Shown: positions 9,183 to 16,845 of the stretch, one piece after another | How positions within the stretch are numbered: position 1 is the first letter of the stretch | How the letters are laid out: each line of letters opens with the position of its first letter | Assembly (NCBI RefSeq): GCF_900176485.1 | Contig: NZ_FWYD01000015.1 | Span: 20,093 to 84,092 of the forward strand | Origin: Primorskyibacter flagellatus | GTDB taxonomy: Bacteria; Pseudomonadota; Alphaproteobacteria; Rhodobacterales; Rhodobacteraceae | Length of the DNA stretch: 64,000 bases | Reading direction: 5' to 3' | The notes under the pieces: model-generated | Told to the model about the DNA's origin: nothing | The model's database searches: none | The model's input: the letters and a program-made list of their open reading frames with translations, nothing else | Program-made: the position numbers and the translations under genes

Positions 9183-10022
9183 ATGACTGATTTCGAGAAC
9201 GACCCCGACTACGAAGAATGCCTTGTGACCTTTTTTGATGTCCTCGGTTTCAGGAACCTCCTGCACACGCGAAGCGGTGCAGAGATCAGGCACTTGCTTT
9301 CGATGTTTCGCAGGGTGTCCGAAGGGGATGCCACGCCGCCCACCCGCTCCGACGAGATGCGGATGATCAGCGAAGTCCATGCAGAGATCGTGTCTGACGC
9401 GATCGTAAGAACCAGAACCATTGAAACTCAGTACCAGGCTGGCCCTTTGGTCTGGGAACTCATCGATCTGCTGCACATCCAGATCGAATGCGTGGCGAAC
9501 GGCATAATGGTGCGCGGCGCGATGACCATCGGCCCTATGCATCTCGGCATCGACTTCAGTGGTCCGGTGTTTGGGCCTGCCCTCGTTCAGGCTTATTTCA
9601 TGGAAGAAGGCGAGGTCATCTTCCCGCGCATTGCGATCCATGAAGATGTCATCGAACGCCACCGACAGGACCAAACGCTTTGGCGGGAAGGACATTCCTA
9701 TGAGGATGAAGAGCGTCACCTGAACAACCTCCTGCGCCAGGACGAGTCAGGCCTCCACTACATCGACTATCTTCGCGCCAGTCTGAGCGAGCTCGACGGC
9801 GAATACGCCGGCTGGATCGAGTTTCTGGGTAGGCACAAAACGTTGGTGGAGAGCGGTCTCGCCGACAGTCCCAACGCGACGGTGCGGCGCAAATACAGCT
9901 GGCTCAAGAACTACCACAACGCAGTCATCGACGAGAACATAGCAAACCTGGAACCGGGCGCGATGACCGAGGATGGGGACCCTTGGGAAGCTCTGTTCAG
10001 AGGGCTCAGGATCGAAGCCTGA
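9183..10022 (+). CDS. class III nucleotidyl-cyclase-like protein of unknown function
   Basis: This 279-residue protein belongs to no family I can name with certainty. Its motif order resembles a class III nucleotidyl cyclase fold: FFDVLGF at residues 17-23 (like the first metal-binding FxDxxGF), VSDAIV at 70-75 (like the second metal aspartate), VRGAMTIGPM at 110-119 and VFGPALVQAYFMEE at 129-142 (like GxxVNxAxRLE). The C-terminal half is helical and acidic. It starts at ATG 9183, 13 bases after abiEii, so it probably belongs to the same transcript. A degenerate, catalytically inactive cyclase-like fold is equally possible. Confidence 0.6.
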   Translation: MTDFENDPDYEECLVTFFDVLGFRNLLHTRSGAEIRHLLSMFRRVSEGDATPPTRSDEMRMISEVHAEIVSDAIVRTRTIETQYQAGPLVWELIDLLHIQIECVANGIMVRGAMTIGPMHLGIDFSGPVFGPALVQAYFMEEGEVIFPRIAIHEDVIERHRQDQTLWREGHSYEDEERHLNNLLRQDESGLHYIDYLRASLSELDGEYAGWIEFLGRHKTLVESGLADSPNATVRRKYSWLKNYHNAVIDENIANLEPGAMTEDGDPWEALFRGLRIEA

Positions 10023-10117
10023 GTTCTCTCAACAAGTCACAACTGAGAGCGTCACGAAATGTCCACGACATGCCTCACCGTTTGGCCAATACGGGGATCG
10101 CCAGCCCGCAACCATTC

Positions 10118-10714
10118 CTATGACCCGCCATCCAGACCTGCGTCCTCCAACTGCTCCCGCTCTGGCAGATCCGCGAGAGTCTCCAGATCAAATGCAACAA
10201 GGAACTGCTCGGTCGTCACAAATGTGTATGGCGCACCGCGGCGCGGCGATCGTGGCCCGGTCCCGATCAAGTCGCGCGCATGCAGCCGACCGATCAGGTC
10301 GCGGCTGATCTCCTTGCCGAAGATGTCCTTGAGCCCGTCGCGCGTGATCGGCTGGTGATAGGCGATGGCGGCCAAGACCGCGACGTCGAATTCACTCAGG
10401 TCGAGTAGCTGATCCTCGACATCCGCGGCGACCCGGATCGCGGGAGCGTAGGCCGCCCGCGTCCGAAACATCCAGCCGCCAGAGACCTGGGCGATCTCGA
10501 AGGCCCGCCCTTCCAGATCGGCGACGAGATCCTCGACCAACAGATCCACCGAGACCCCCTGCCCCACGACGCGGGCGAGGTCTTGGCGCGGGACAGGCGA
10601 GGCGGAGGCAAACAGCACCGCCTCGATCCGGCGCATCCATTCCCGCCAGCGCAGCTCAGGCGGCAGGTCGGCCAACTCACGGTCCAGGTCCGGCTCTGAA
10701 CGATCCTTCGCCAT
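10118..10714 (-). CDS. scpB: orphan ScpB-like segregation protein
   Basis: This 198-residue protein matches the ScpB family: an N-terminal winged helix (EWMRRIEAVLFASASPVPRQDLARVV) and a second one with the typical DVLAAIAYHQPITR and KDIFGKEISRDLIGRLHARDLI. ScpB is normally a kleisin-associated subunit of the SMC-ScpAB condensin. Neither scpA nor smc is present here. ATG 10714 is chosen, because the longer frame to 11071 runs through the DUF1403 gene. It lies two bases after the DUF1403 gene on the same strand, so the two are an operon. It probably serves the plasmid module and not the chromosome. Confidence 0.85.
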   Translation of the reverse strand: MAKDRSEPDLDRELADLPPELRWREWMRRIEAVLFASASPVPRQDLARVVGQGVSVDLLVEDLVADLEGRAFEIAQVSGGWMFRTRAAYAPAIRVAADVEDQLLDLSEFDVAVLAAIAYHQPITRDGLKDIFGKEISRDLIGRLHARDLIGTGPRSPRRGAPYTFVTTEQFLVAFDLETLADLPEREQLEDAGLDGGS

Positions 10715-10716
10715 CG

Positions 10717-11601
10717 CTACACCCCGTAGAGCCGAAACGTGTCTCGCCCTGTCAGCTCGCGCACCGCGCCGAGATCGACCAGTCGGTCGCAAAGCCGCCG
10801 CGCGGCGCGATCCGACAAGGGCAAGGCCAAAGGTGCCACGGCATCGCGGGTGAGGAACATCTCGACAGCGGCATCCGCTCCCTTGGCGCGAAGCTTTGGC
10901 GCAACGGCCTTTAGGTGTGCCGCCCGACGCGCGAGGTCGGCGGAGAGACGCACAGCCTCGACCGCCGATAAGATGAGTGCCCGATGACAGACGAGACGCA
11001 AATCGTCGCCCTGCTTGCGCAGGTCGGCACGTTTCAGACCCGCGGCCAACAACGGCACGAGATGATCCCAACCGAATGTTTGGGCGAGAGCCGCATCCGC
11101 GAGGACCAGCGAAGCTACGTCAGCGCGTGGCGCCTCCGTCAGCACCGCCTCCAGCACCATCGCGGCCCGAGTCACCGGCGCCCCCTTCCCTGCATTGAGC
11201 CACATCGCGATCTTGCCCGACTCGAAGGCCGGCAAGGCTCGATCCAGAGCCTTGGTCGACACCGGCCGCTCCACCGCGCGCCGCCAGGCGAGGCAGGTCT
11301 CGCCAGCCGGTCCCGGCAGATCGCCAGAACGCAACAAATGCACCGCGTCGCGCAGATCCCCTGCTCTCTCCAGGCGCCCCGAAAACGCGACACAGGCCTC
11401 CGCTGCGCGCAGCGCGAGCCGATCCCGCAACAAGGCTTGGGGCACCTCCTCGCGCTCCAGCACAACATGCAGGTGGCTCAGCGCTGCGCCCGACAAAAAC
11501 GCAACATCTTCAAGGCTTTCAGCCCGCGCTGAGGTGACCCAGGCGGGCATCCGGGGTAATGTGTCGAGGTCGCTGGTGTGATCGAGCCGAGCATATGTCA
11601 T
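10717..11601 (-). CDS. DUF1403 family protein
   Basis: This 294-residue helical, alanine- and leucine-rich protein fits DUF1403. The conserved N-terminal part reads MPAWVTSARAESLEDVAFLSGAALSHLHVVL, and the end is RRLCDRLVDLGAVRELTGRDTFRLYG. Its function is unknown. On alphaproteobacterial plasmids it is regularly found next to an ScpB-like gene and a phage-type integrase, exactly as here. It is divergent from the recombinase gene, with 156 bases between them that carry a 29-bp palindrome. Confidence 0.85.
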   Translation of the reverse strand: MTYARLDHTSDLDTLPRMPAWVTSARAESLEDVAFLSGAALSHLHVVLEREEVPQALLRDRLALRAAEACVAFSGRLERAGDLRDAVHLLRSGDLPGPAGETCLAWRRAVERPVSTKALDRALPAFESGKIAMWLNAGKGAPVTRAAMVLEAVLTEAPRADVASLVLADAALAQTFGWDHLVPLLAAGLKRADLRKQGDDLRLVCHRALILSAVEAVRLSADLARRAAHLKAVAPKLRAKGADAAVEMFLTRDAVAPLALPLSDRAARRLCDRLVDLGAVRELTGRDTFRLYGV

Positions 11602-11677
11602 GCTTGGAGCCTACGTCATCGCGGCGCTTTTCACCAGAAAATAGCGTTAGAACCGCCGCAGCCTGCAAGATCGCGCT

Positions 11678-11706
11678 ATGTCCAATAAGTTTGCCTTATC
11701 GGACAT
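11678..11706. repeat. 29-bp imperfect palindrome upstream of the tyrosine recombinase
   Basis: Two 12-base arms, ATGTCCAATAAG and CTTATCGGACAT, flank a 5-base spacer (TTTGC), with one mismatch pair. Such arms with a short central spacer are the shape of a tyrosine-recombinase core site, and the palindrome lies in the intergenic region between the divergent DUF1403 and recombinase genes. It could instead be an operator for that divergent promoter region. Confidence 0.6.
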
Positions 11707-11757
11707 CAAGAGATATGCTAGGACGCAGTTTAATTTCACCACCGGATTCACTGGAAA

Positions 11758-12855
11758 ATGCCCTCAGAGGACGAGAAGTCGACATCATCAAACTCTGGTG
11801 CGTTTTGTATCGCTCAGAACGGCGACAGCGATCAAGAAAAAAGCGACGACATCTCCCTACCCGCCCACGTCGCGGGATCCGGCAGCCTTGATCGCCTGGT
11901 CGACGCCGCCCGAGATTATGCGCGCGCCGCAGCTTCTGACAATACGCTGAAAGCCTATGCCAAGGATTGGGCGCATTTCGCGCGGTGGTGTCGGATGAAG
12001 GGCGCGGAGCCTCTGCCCCCGTCGCCTGAAATGATCGGGCTTTATCTCGCAGACCTGGCGTCCGGAGCGGGCCCCTCCCCTGCCCTATCGGTCAGTACCA
12101 TCGAACGTCGCCTCTCCGGCCTTGCCTGGAACTATGCGCAACGCGGCTTTGTCCTCGATCGTAAGAACCGCCACATCGCAACAGTGCTGGCCGGGATCAA
12201 ACGCAAACACGCCCGTCCGCCGGTGCAGAAGGAAGCGATCCTGGCCGAGGACATCCTCGCGATGGTCGCCACCCTGCCCTACGACCTGCGCGGGCTCAGG
12301 GACCGCGCCATCCTGCTCCTCGGGTACGCCGGCGGGCTCCGCCGCTCCGAGATCGTCAGCCTGGATGTCGGAAAGGACGACACGCCCGATTCAGGCGGCT
12401 GGATCGAGATCCTCGACGACGGCGCCGTGCTGACGCTCAACGCCAAGACCGGCTGGCGCGAGGTCGAGATCGGTCTGGGATCGTCTAACTCCAGCTGCCC
12501 TGTGCATGCGCTCGAGCAGTGGTTGCACTTCGCCAGGATCGACTTCGGGCCGGTCTTTGTCGGCACCACTCGGGGTGGAAAGAAGGCCCTGGAGACAAGG
12601 CTGAACGACAAGCATGTCGCGCGGCTGATCAAGCGAACGGTCCTGGACGCCGGCATCCGATCCGAACTGCCCGAAAAGGAACGCCTGGCACTGTTCTCTG
12701 GCCATTCTCTGCGCGCAGGTCTCGCCAGTTCGGCCGAGGTGGACGAGCGGTATGTGCAGAAGCACCTTGGCCACGCTTCGGCACAGATGACCCGCCGCTA
12801 CCAACGCCGCCGCGACCGCTTCCGCGTGAACCTGACGAAAGCCGCTGGATTGTAA
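11758..12855 (+). CDS. tyrosine-type site-specific recombinase/integrase
   Basis: This 365-residue protein has an N-terminal SAM-like core-binding domain (about residues 45-150) and a catalytic domain with the conserved residues visible: Arg195 in AGGLRRSE, HSLR (His316, Arg319), LGHAS (His339) and the nucleophile Tyr348 in RRYQRR. It resembles plasmid and phage recombinases, and co-occurs with DUF1403 and ScpB-like genes. A palindrome with the geometry of a core site lies 52 bases upstream. Its 3' end runs into the remains of a ParB-like gene, so the module appears to have inserted into or replaced part of that gene. It looks intact. Confidence 0.9.
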   Translation: MPSEDEKSTSSNSGAFCIAQNGDSDQEKSDDISLPAHVAGSGSLDRLVDAARDYARAAASDNTLKAYAKDWAHFARWCRMKGAEPLPPSPEMIGLYLADLASGAGPSPALSVSTIERRLSGLAWNYAQRGFVLDRKNRHIATVLAGIKRKHARPPVQKEAILAEDILAMVATLPYDLRGLRDRAILLLGYAGGLRRSEIVSLDVGKDDTPDSGGWIEILDDGAVLTLNAKTGWREVEIGLGSSNSSCPVHALEQWLHFARIDFGPVFVGTTRGGKKALETRLNDKHVARLIKRTVLDAGIRSELPEKERLALFSGHSLRAGLASSAEVDERYVQKHLGHASAQMTRRYQRRRDRFRVNLTKAAGL

Positions 12856-14311
12856 TCTTGCGAACTGTCATCCTGTCATTAATCCTTGGCCGGTCTGAGC
12901 TGATGAAGTCAAGAAGATCTGCATCTTCAGCCTGCTCGGTGTCGGGAACGGGCTCAGGCAAGGGCTTCAACGCACCATCGTCCTCGTCGTCGCGTGCGTT
13001 CGCGCCAAGCGCTTGACCAGCAGAAGTGATTTCCGTACCGTGGCCGATACCATCCGCGTAACTCCCCGTTGAAAGCTCAGCGCCCTGCTGTCGGTTCACA
13101 GCTGAAGACATCAGCGTATTCCCGAGGCTCATCCTCGGGCCGGACAAAGCCGCGATTAACGACAAGCTCGCCATGCGATAAAGCGTCACAAAAGCCCCTG
13201 CCCGCGCGATCTCTTCATCGTCGAAGATCAACGGCCGAGTCTCGAGCTTCTCCATCGCAATTTCCAACTCGCCAAGTCGCGCGTCGACTTCCTCGGGGAA
13301 TTCATCCTGGCCCTCGTATTCCTCTTCGAGCGCCCGGTATTCGGCAAGAAGCTTGGCATGGGCCGCGCCTTCGTCATCCGTCATCGGTGCCGGGTCTCCG
13401 CTCAGCCGCCGCAAACCGTGGCTGTAGCCATAGGGCAGGTCGAGCGAGACCTCGATCCATTTCCAACCTTCGGTCGCAATGGCTTCGGCTTCAGCCTGAA
13501 GCTTCTCGCTGACCAGACGATCGAACAGGGCGGGGTCTTCCAGCCAGCCGCCGTCATCGCCCTGGAAGAGGTCGTGCAACATGGTGCCGCCAGCAGACTC
13601 ATAGGCATCGATGCCGACAAAGACAGCACGACGATCGGATGCCCGCACCGAGGTTTCCGTCAGCATCCGCCGGATCTGATAGGGCTCCTTGTTCCAGGAC
13701 GAGCGGATCGCCTCCCAGACCTGAACCTGGCGCTCATGATCCGGGTTAACCGTCAAGGCCATCAGCTGCTCCAGCGTCATTTCATCCTCGGCATAAAGCT
13801 CGAGCAGGGCAGGGGCCACGACGGCGAGTTTCAAGCGCTGTTTGATCACCTGCGGCCTGACGAAGAAGGCGGTTGCGATCTCTTCGTCGCCCTGACCCTT
13901 CTCCTGCAGCGCCACGAAGGCGCGGAACTGATCGAGTGGATGCAGGACAGCGCGCTTCATGTTCTCGGCGAGCGAGTCGTCTTCGGCGAGGATCGTGGAC
14001 TTCGCATCCCGCACGAAGCAGGGAATGGGCGTCGTCTTGGCCAGGCGCTTCTGCTTCACCAAGAGTGACAGGGCCTGGAAGCGCCTACCGCCAGCGGGTA
14101 TTTTGAACTTGCCTGTCTCGGACCCATCATCCGCCAGAACGGGCCGGACGCACAGGCTTTGCAGCAACCCGCGGCGGGCGATGTCTTCGGCCAGTTCCTC
14201 GACCGAGATGCCGGCCTTGATGCGCCGGACGTTGGACTGGCTCAGCACGAGCTTGTCGAAGGGAATGTCCCGGAACGGGGACTGGGTGACTTTCTGGGCA
14301 GGTTTCGCCAT
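12629..14311 (-). pseudogene. ParB-like protein, frameshifted and C-terminally truncated
   Basis: From ATG 14311 (GGAGG upstream) the frame gives a ParB N-terminal domain (IPFDKLVLSQSNVRR, PAGGRRFQAL, DDSLAENMKRAVLHPLDQFRAF) and a long helical middle, like the intact paralogue at 28210-30381. At about 13175 one base is missing. Restoring it turns CGCATGGC into CGCGATGGC and the shifted frame then reads GELVVNRGFVRPEDEP, matching GVLRVEKGLVRPEDIP of the paralogue. A second indel near 13100 restores the original frame, so no stop appears. After LKPLPE (about 12960) similarity ends, and the remaining open frame runs antisense into the recombinase gene. The protein is therefore probably non-functional. 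Confidence 0.75.
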
Positions 14312-14422
14312 CAGATCTCCTCCACGACGGGCGCCGGAAGCCACTCTTCCGATCTCACTTCCCGTCACCCTCAAACCAACAACCCTTTCCCTCTCATATT
14401 CTGACGCTCGCGAGGCAGGACT

Positions 14423-14436
14423 TTAACAGCTGTTAA
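14423..14436. repeat. palindrome copy 1 (candidate parS) downstream of repC
   Basis: A perfect 14-base palindrome, TTAACAGCTGTTAA. A second copy lies 58 bases away, centre to centre. Paired perfect palindromes next to a repABC operon are the expected form of the RepB-binding centromere site. The assignment is inferred. Confidence 0.65.
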
Positions 14437-14479
14437 GTCGACAGTCCCGAGGTGGCGGAAAAGTACGCAGTCTCTCAAC

Positions 14480-14495
14480 CTTAACAGCTGTTAAG
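14480..14495. repeat. palindrome copy 2 (candidate parS) overlapping the repC stop codon
   Basis: The same 14-base palindrome as the copy at 14423, extended by one base pair on each side to 16 bases. It overlaps the TAA of repC at 14491-14493. I did not see the motif elsewhere in the window, which favours a role specific to this replicon. Confidence 0.65.
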
Positions 14496-15702
14496 CTGCA
14501 GATCGTCGCCCAATCAATGCCATGACCATCGGCCCACAGGAGAACTCGCCGGCCGCAGCTTTGGCAGTCAGAGCTCGCAAGTATCCACCAGGCGATCTTA
14601 TGTCGGCGAAGCGTTCCAGCATCGCAGCAACGACGATCGACGCTTGCTCCGGACCCATGAACCGCTGTGCTTCTTCCCATGCAGACGCACTGATCCCCAT
14701 GGCTGGCCGCACATGGCCCGCCGCATCGAAAAGCTGATGCCAATGCCGGATCTCACCTTGGTAGAAGGTCTTCAGCGAGGGACATGCCGCTATCACTAGG
14801 TGAAGCGGGATCTTTGGCAGATGTCTTGTGTCCTGTTCATCAACGTCAGCCACCGGCTCATTCGTATCCACATCTGGCACACCCGCCGCCGCCCCGCTTT
14901 TTTCTAAAGCCGGCTCAAAATCTATAGATTCTTTATTTGAATTATGATGGTGACGCTCAGATTGGGCATCATTGGTGTTCATTTCTTCTGTTTCAGGGCC
15001 ATCAATGATGTTGCGTGCCTGGTCAAGGAGAGCTTCAAGATCGGCTCGATAGGCCGCGAGGTCCTCAATTGAAAGCTTGCGGCGAAGCGCGCGGGCTGTG
15101 AGGGCAGCCTTGTCGCGAAGCTGATCCCAGAAGCCTAGGCCTGGCTGCATCTCGTCTCCGAACTCGGCGAGGGCCGCGAGATCGCGTCGCATGAGGCTTA
15201 CGACCTCTCTCAGGCGCCTGACGCGCTCCTCAGCCTCACGTACGGCCTCTGCGGCCCGTGCTATCTCCTCGGACTGGCAGTAGAGCGGGGAAAGATCGAA
15301 GCCAAAGGCGACGCGGTCTTCGCCGTGCTTGCGGACGTAGCGCTTCCCATTGGGGCTATCGCGCCGCTGGAGCAAGCCAGCCTCGACGAGACGCGCGAGG
15401 TGACGACGCATCGTTGAGCACGGCATGCCATTCAGGCGCTCGCAGATCGCCTTGTTCGAGGGGAAGACGACCATCTCGGCGTTCCCGCCAAGCGCATCGT
15501 CCGGAAAGAAGCTGAGGAGCCCCTGCAAAACAGTCAGATCACGTTCCGAGACCCCAAAGGCCGCTTGCGCCTTGGAGAGCTCGCGCAGGAGTTCCCACTT
15601 GTTAACGGGTCTGGCCGGAACAGATGCCTCGGGTCGCTCGATGACGCGCAAATGAGCGTGCGAAATCGGCCGCATAAACGGCGAAATTGGTGTGTACTCC
15701 AT
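14491..15702 (-). CDS. repC: plasmid replication initiator RepC
   Basis: This 403-residue protein starts EYTPISPFMRPISHAHLRV, typical of repABC initiators. Next come the helix-turn-helix half (CSTMRRHLARLVEAGLLQRRDSPNGKRYVRK), a coiled-coil (about residues 155-240), an acidic low-complexity linker and the conserved C-terminal domain (HLVIAACPSLKTFYQGEIRHWHQLF to SPGGYLRALTAKA). Known: RepC binds the origin inside its own gene and limits copy number together with an antisense RNA. It is the third gene of repABC, separated from repB by about 210 bases carrying that RNA. ATG 15702 is used; a GTG at 15714 is possible. Confidence 0.93.
   Translation of the reverse strand: MEYTPISPFMRPISHAHLRVIERPEASVPARPVNKWELLRELSKAQAAFGVSERDLTVLQGLLSFFPDDALGGNAEMVVFPSNKAICERLNGMPCSTMRRHLARLVEAGLLQRRDSPNGKRYVRKHGEDRVAFGFDLSPLYCQSEEIARAAEAVREAEERVRRLREVVSLMRRDLAALAEFGDEMQPGLGFWDQLRDKAALTARALRRKLSIEDLAAYRADLEALLDQARNIIDGPETEEMNTNDAQSERHHHNSNKESIDFEPALEKSGAAAGVPDVDTNEPVADVDEQDTRHLPKIPLHLVIAACPSLKTFYQGEIRHWHQLFDAAGHVRPAMGISASAWEEAQRFMGPEQASIVVAAMLERFADIRSPGGYLRALTAKAAAGEFSCGPMVMALIGRRSAA
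14897..14999. other. AT-rich segment inside repC, candidate origin of replication
   Basis: A sharply AT-rich stretch (TTTTTTCTAAAG to TTTATTTGAATTATG) interrupts the otherwise GC-rich repC gene and encodes its low-complexity linker. In repABC plasmids the replication origin is inside repC at such a segment. No DnaA box was identified with confidence. Confidence 0.5.
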
Positions 15703-15752
15703 GAAAATGTTCACGAAGACAAAAATTCTAGGGCCCGCGAATCGCTTTGCGC

Positions 15753-15781
15753 TTGCGGGGTAGGGGCCAGAACGCTACATT
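15753..15781 (+). promoter_or_regulatory. candidate promoter for the repABC antisense RNA
   Basis: TTGCGG at 15753-15758 and TACATT at 15776-15781, separated by 17 bases, form a good sigma-70-like promoter on the strand opposite to repABC. It directs transcription into the terminator that ends near 15878. Confidence 0.5.
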
Positions 15782-15787
15782 CAGAAG

Positions 15788-15878
15788 TGCGAAAACTGAG
15801 ATTTTGTAGCGGGCTGATCCCGGTGCGAAACCTTACAAAGGTCTCGTGAAGCTAGCTTCTCGGGGCCTTTTTCTTTTT
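15788..15878 (+). ncRNA. antisense RNA (ctRNA/incA type) of the repABC replicon
   Basis: Between repB and repC, on the strand opposite to the operon, a promoter-like pair is followed by about 90 bases ending in a strong stem-loop and U tract. Known: every repABC replicon studied encodes a small counter-transcribed RNA at this position. It pairs with the repC leader, lowers RepC translation and acts as an incompatibility determinant. Start and length are estimated from the promoter and terminator. Confidence 0.65.
15839..15878 (+). terminator. rho-independent terminator of the antisense RNA
   Basis: The arms AGGTCTCGTGAAGC (15839-15852) and GCTTCTCGGGGCCT (15855-15868) pair over 14 positions, with two G-T wobbles and one mismatch, around a 2-base TA. 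They are followed by TTTTCTTTTT. On the other strand there is no U tract, so it is directional for the plus-strand RNA. Confidence 0.75.
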
Positions 15879-15915
15879 GCCTGTATCGTGCCTCCTTCTT
15901 GTTGGTTGCTCTTCC

Positions 15916-16845
15916 TCAGTCTTCTGAACGCTTCCAGCGCTCATGAAGCTCGGTAATCAGCTTTGGGGCATTGCCCTCCAACCAGCTGATAAAATCAGGT
16001 TCATCCGTAGTCAGATCGAGTTTAAGCTGCTTGCCTTGGCGGCTGGTCTTGACCGTCGCAGCTCCGACACCGGGGATCGCCAAAGCAGGCACGCCTTTTC
16101 TAGACGGGCTTGCTTTCTTCTCTGCGCTCTTCGCGGCTGCCAGAACTGCGAGAAACGCACGCTCAGAAACCTCATCGACCGAGCCGGAACTTTCGGACTT
16201 GGCTGCATGAGCTACGGCTTGCAGTTGGTCTCGATCACCGTCGTAGGCACCCAAAGCCTTTTTGAGCTCTTCCCATCTCGGGCGACCAATCCCGGGAGCC
16301 GCACCAATTGCCTGGATGAGTTCCTCGCCGACCGTCCGAACGACACTCAAGAGTTGTGAAACCCCGGCTTCGTGGAGGTTAAGGACTTCGGCGACACCTC
16401 GATTGGTGCGCTCAGCCCCTTCCAAATGATCACCGTCCAGAAGTGCCGTCGCAACGAGCGCACGCTCAATAAAGCTCAGATCACGACGCTCTTGGTTCTC
16501 GAGAAGCTGATCTCGAAGCGCTTGATCACCCTCAACCTCTGTGACGATGGCTCGAACTTTGATACCGAGTTCGCGACATGCTTCCAAGCGTCTGCGGCCA
16601 TAGATCAGGTTGTAGCGATCGCCTTCCAGTGGGCGCACCAAGACGGGCACACGCTGACCGTTCTTGGAAATAGAGTTCTTCAGGCCCTCAACTTCAATCT
16701 GAAGCCTGTCATCCAACCGTCCTTCGGTAAGGATCTGCGCCGGATCGATCTCAAATACACCGCCACGCAGTCGGCGCCCTTCAAGAGCGTCAGGAGCGTT
16801 GCGAAGGGTCTGCAGCGGCAGGCCAAGTTTAGGCTTTCTTGCCAT
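15916..16845 (-). CDS. repB: plasmid partition protein RepB (ParB family)
   Basis: This 309-residue protein starts MARKPKLGLPLQ. It has the ParB nuclease-like N-terminal domain with GQRVPVLVRP and the box YGRRRLEACRELG (about residues 90-105), then the ENQERRDLSFIERA motif, a helix-turn-helix region (NRGVAEVLNLHEAGVSQLLS) and a C-terminal dimerisation part. It binds the plasmid centromere and works with RepA. Start ATG 16845 overlaps the repA end by 17 bases. An upstream start at 16884 would lie deep within repA. Confidence 0.93.
   Translation of the reverse strand: MARKPKLGLPLQTLRNAPDALEGRRLRGGVFEIDPAQILTEGRLDDRLQIEVEGLKNSISKNGQRVPVLVRPLEGDRYNLIYGRRRLEACRELGIKVRAIVTEVEGDQALRDQLLENQERRDLSFIERALVATALLDGDHLEGAERTNRGVAEVLNLHEAGVSQLLSVVRTVGEELIQAIGAAPGIGRPRWEELKKALGAYDGDRDQLQAVAHAAKSESSGSVDEVSERAFLAVLAAAKSAEKKASPSRKGVPALAIPGVGAATVKTSRQGKQLKLDLTTDEPDFISWLEGNAPKLITELHERWKRSED

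Noticed and set aside
15848..15859. GAAGCTAGCTTC as a candidate centromere site
   Set aside because: It is the inner part of the antisense RNA terminator stem, followed by a U tract; the repeated palindrome near repC is a better candidate.
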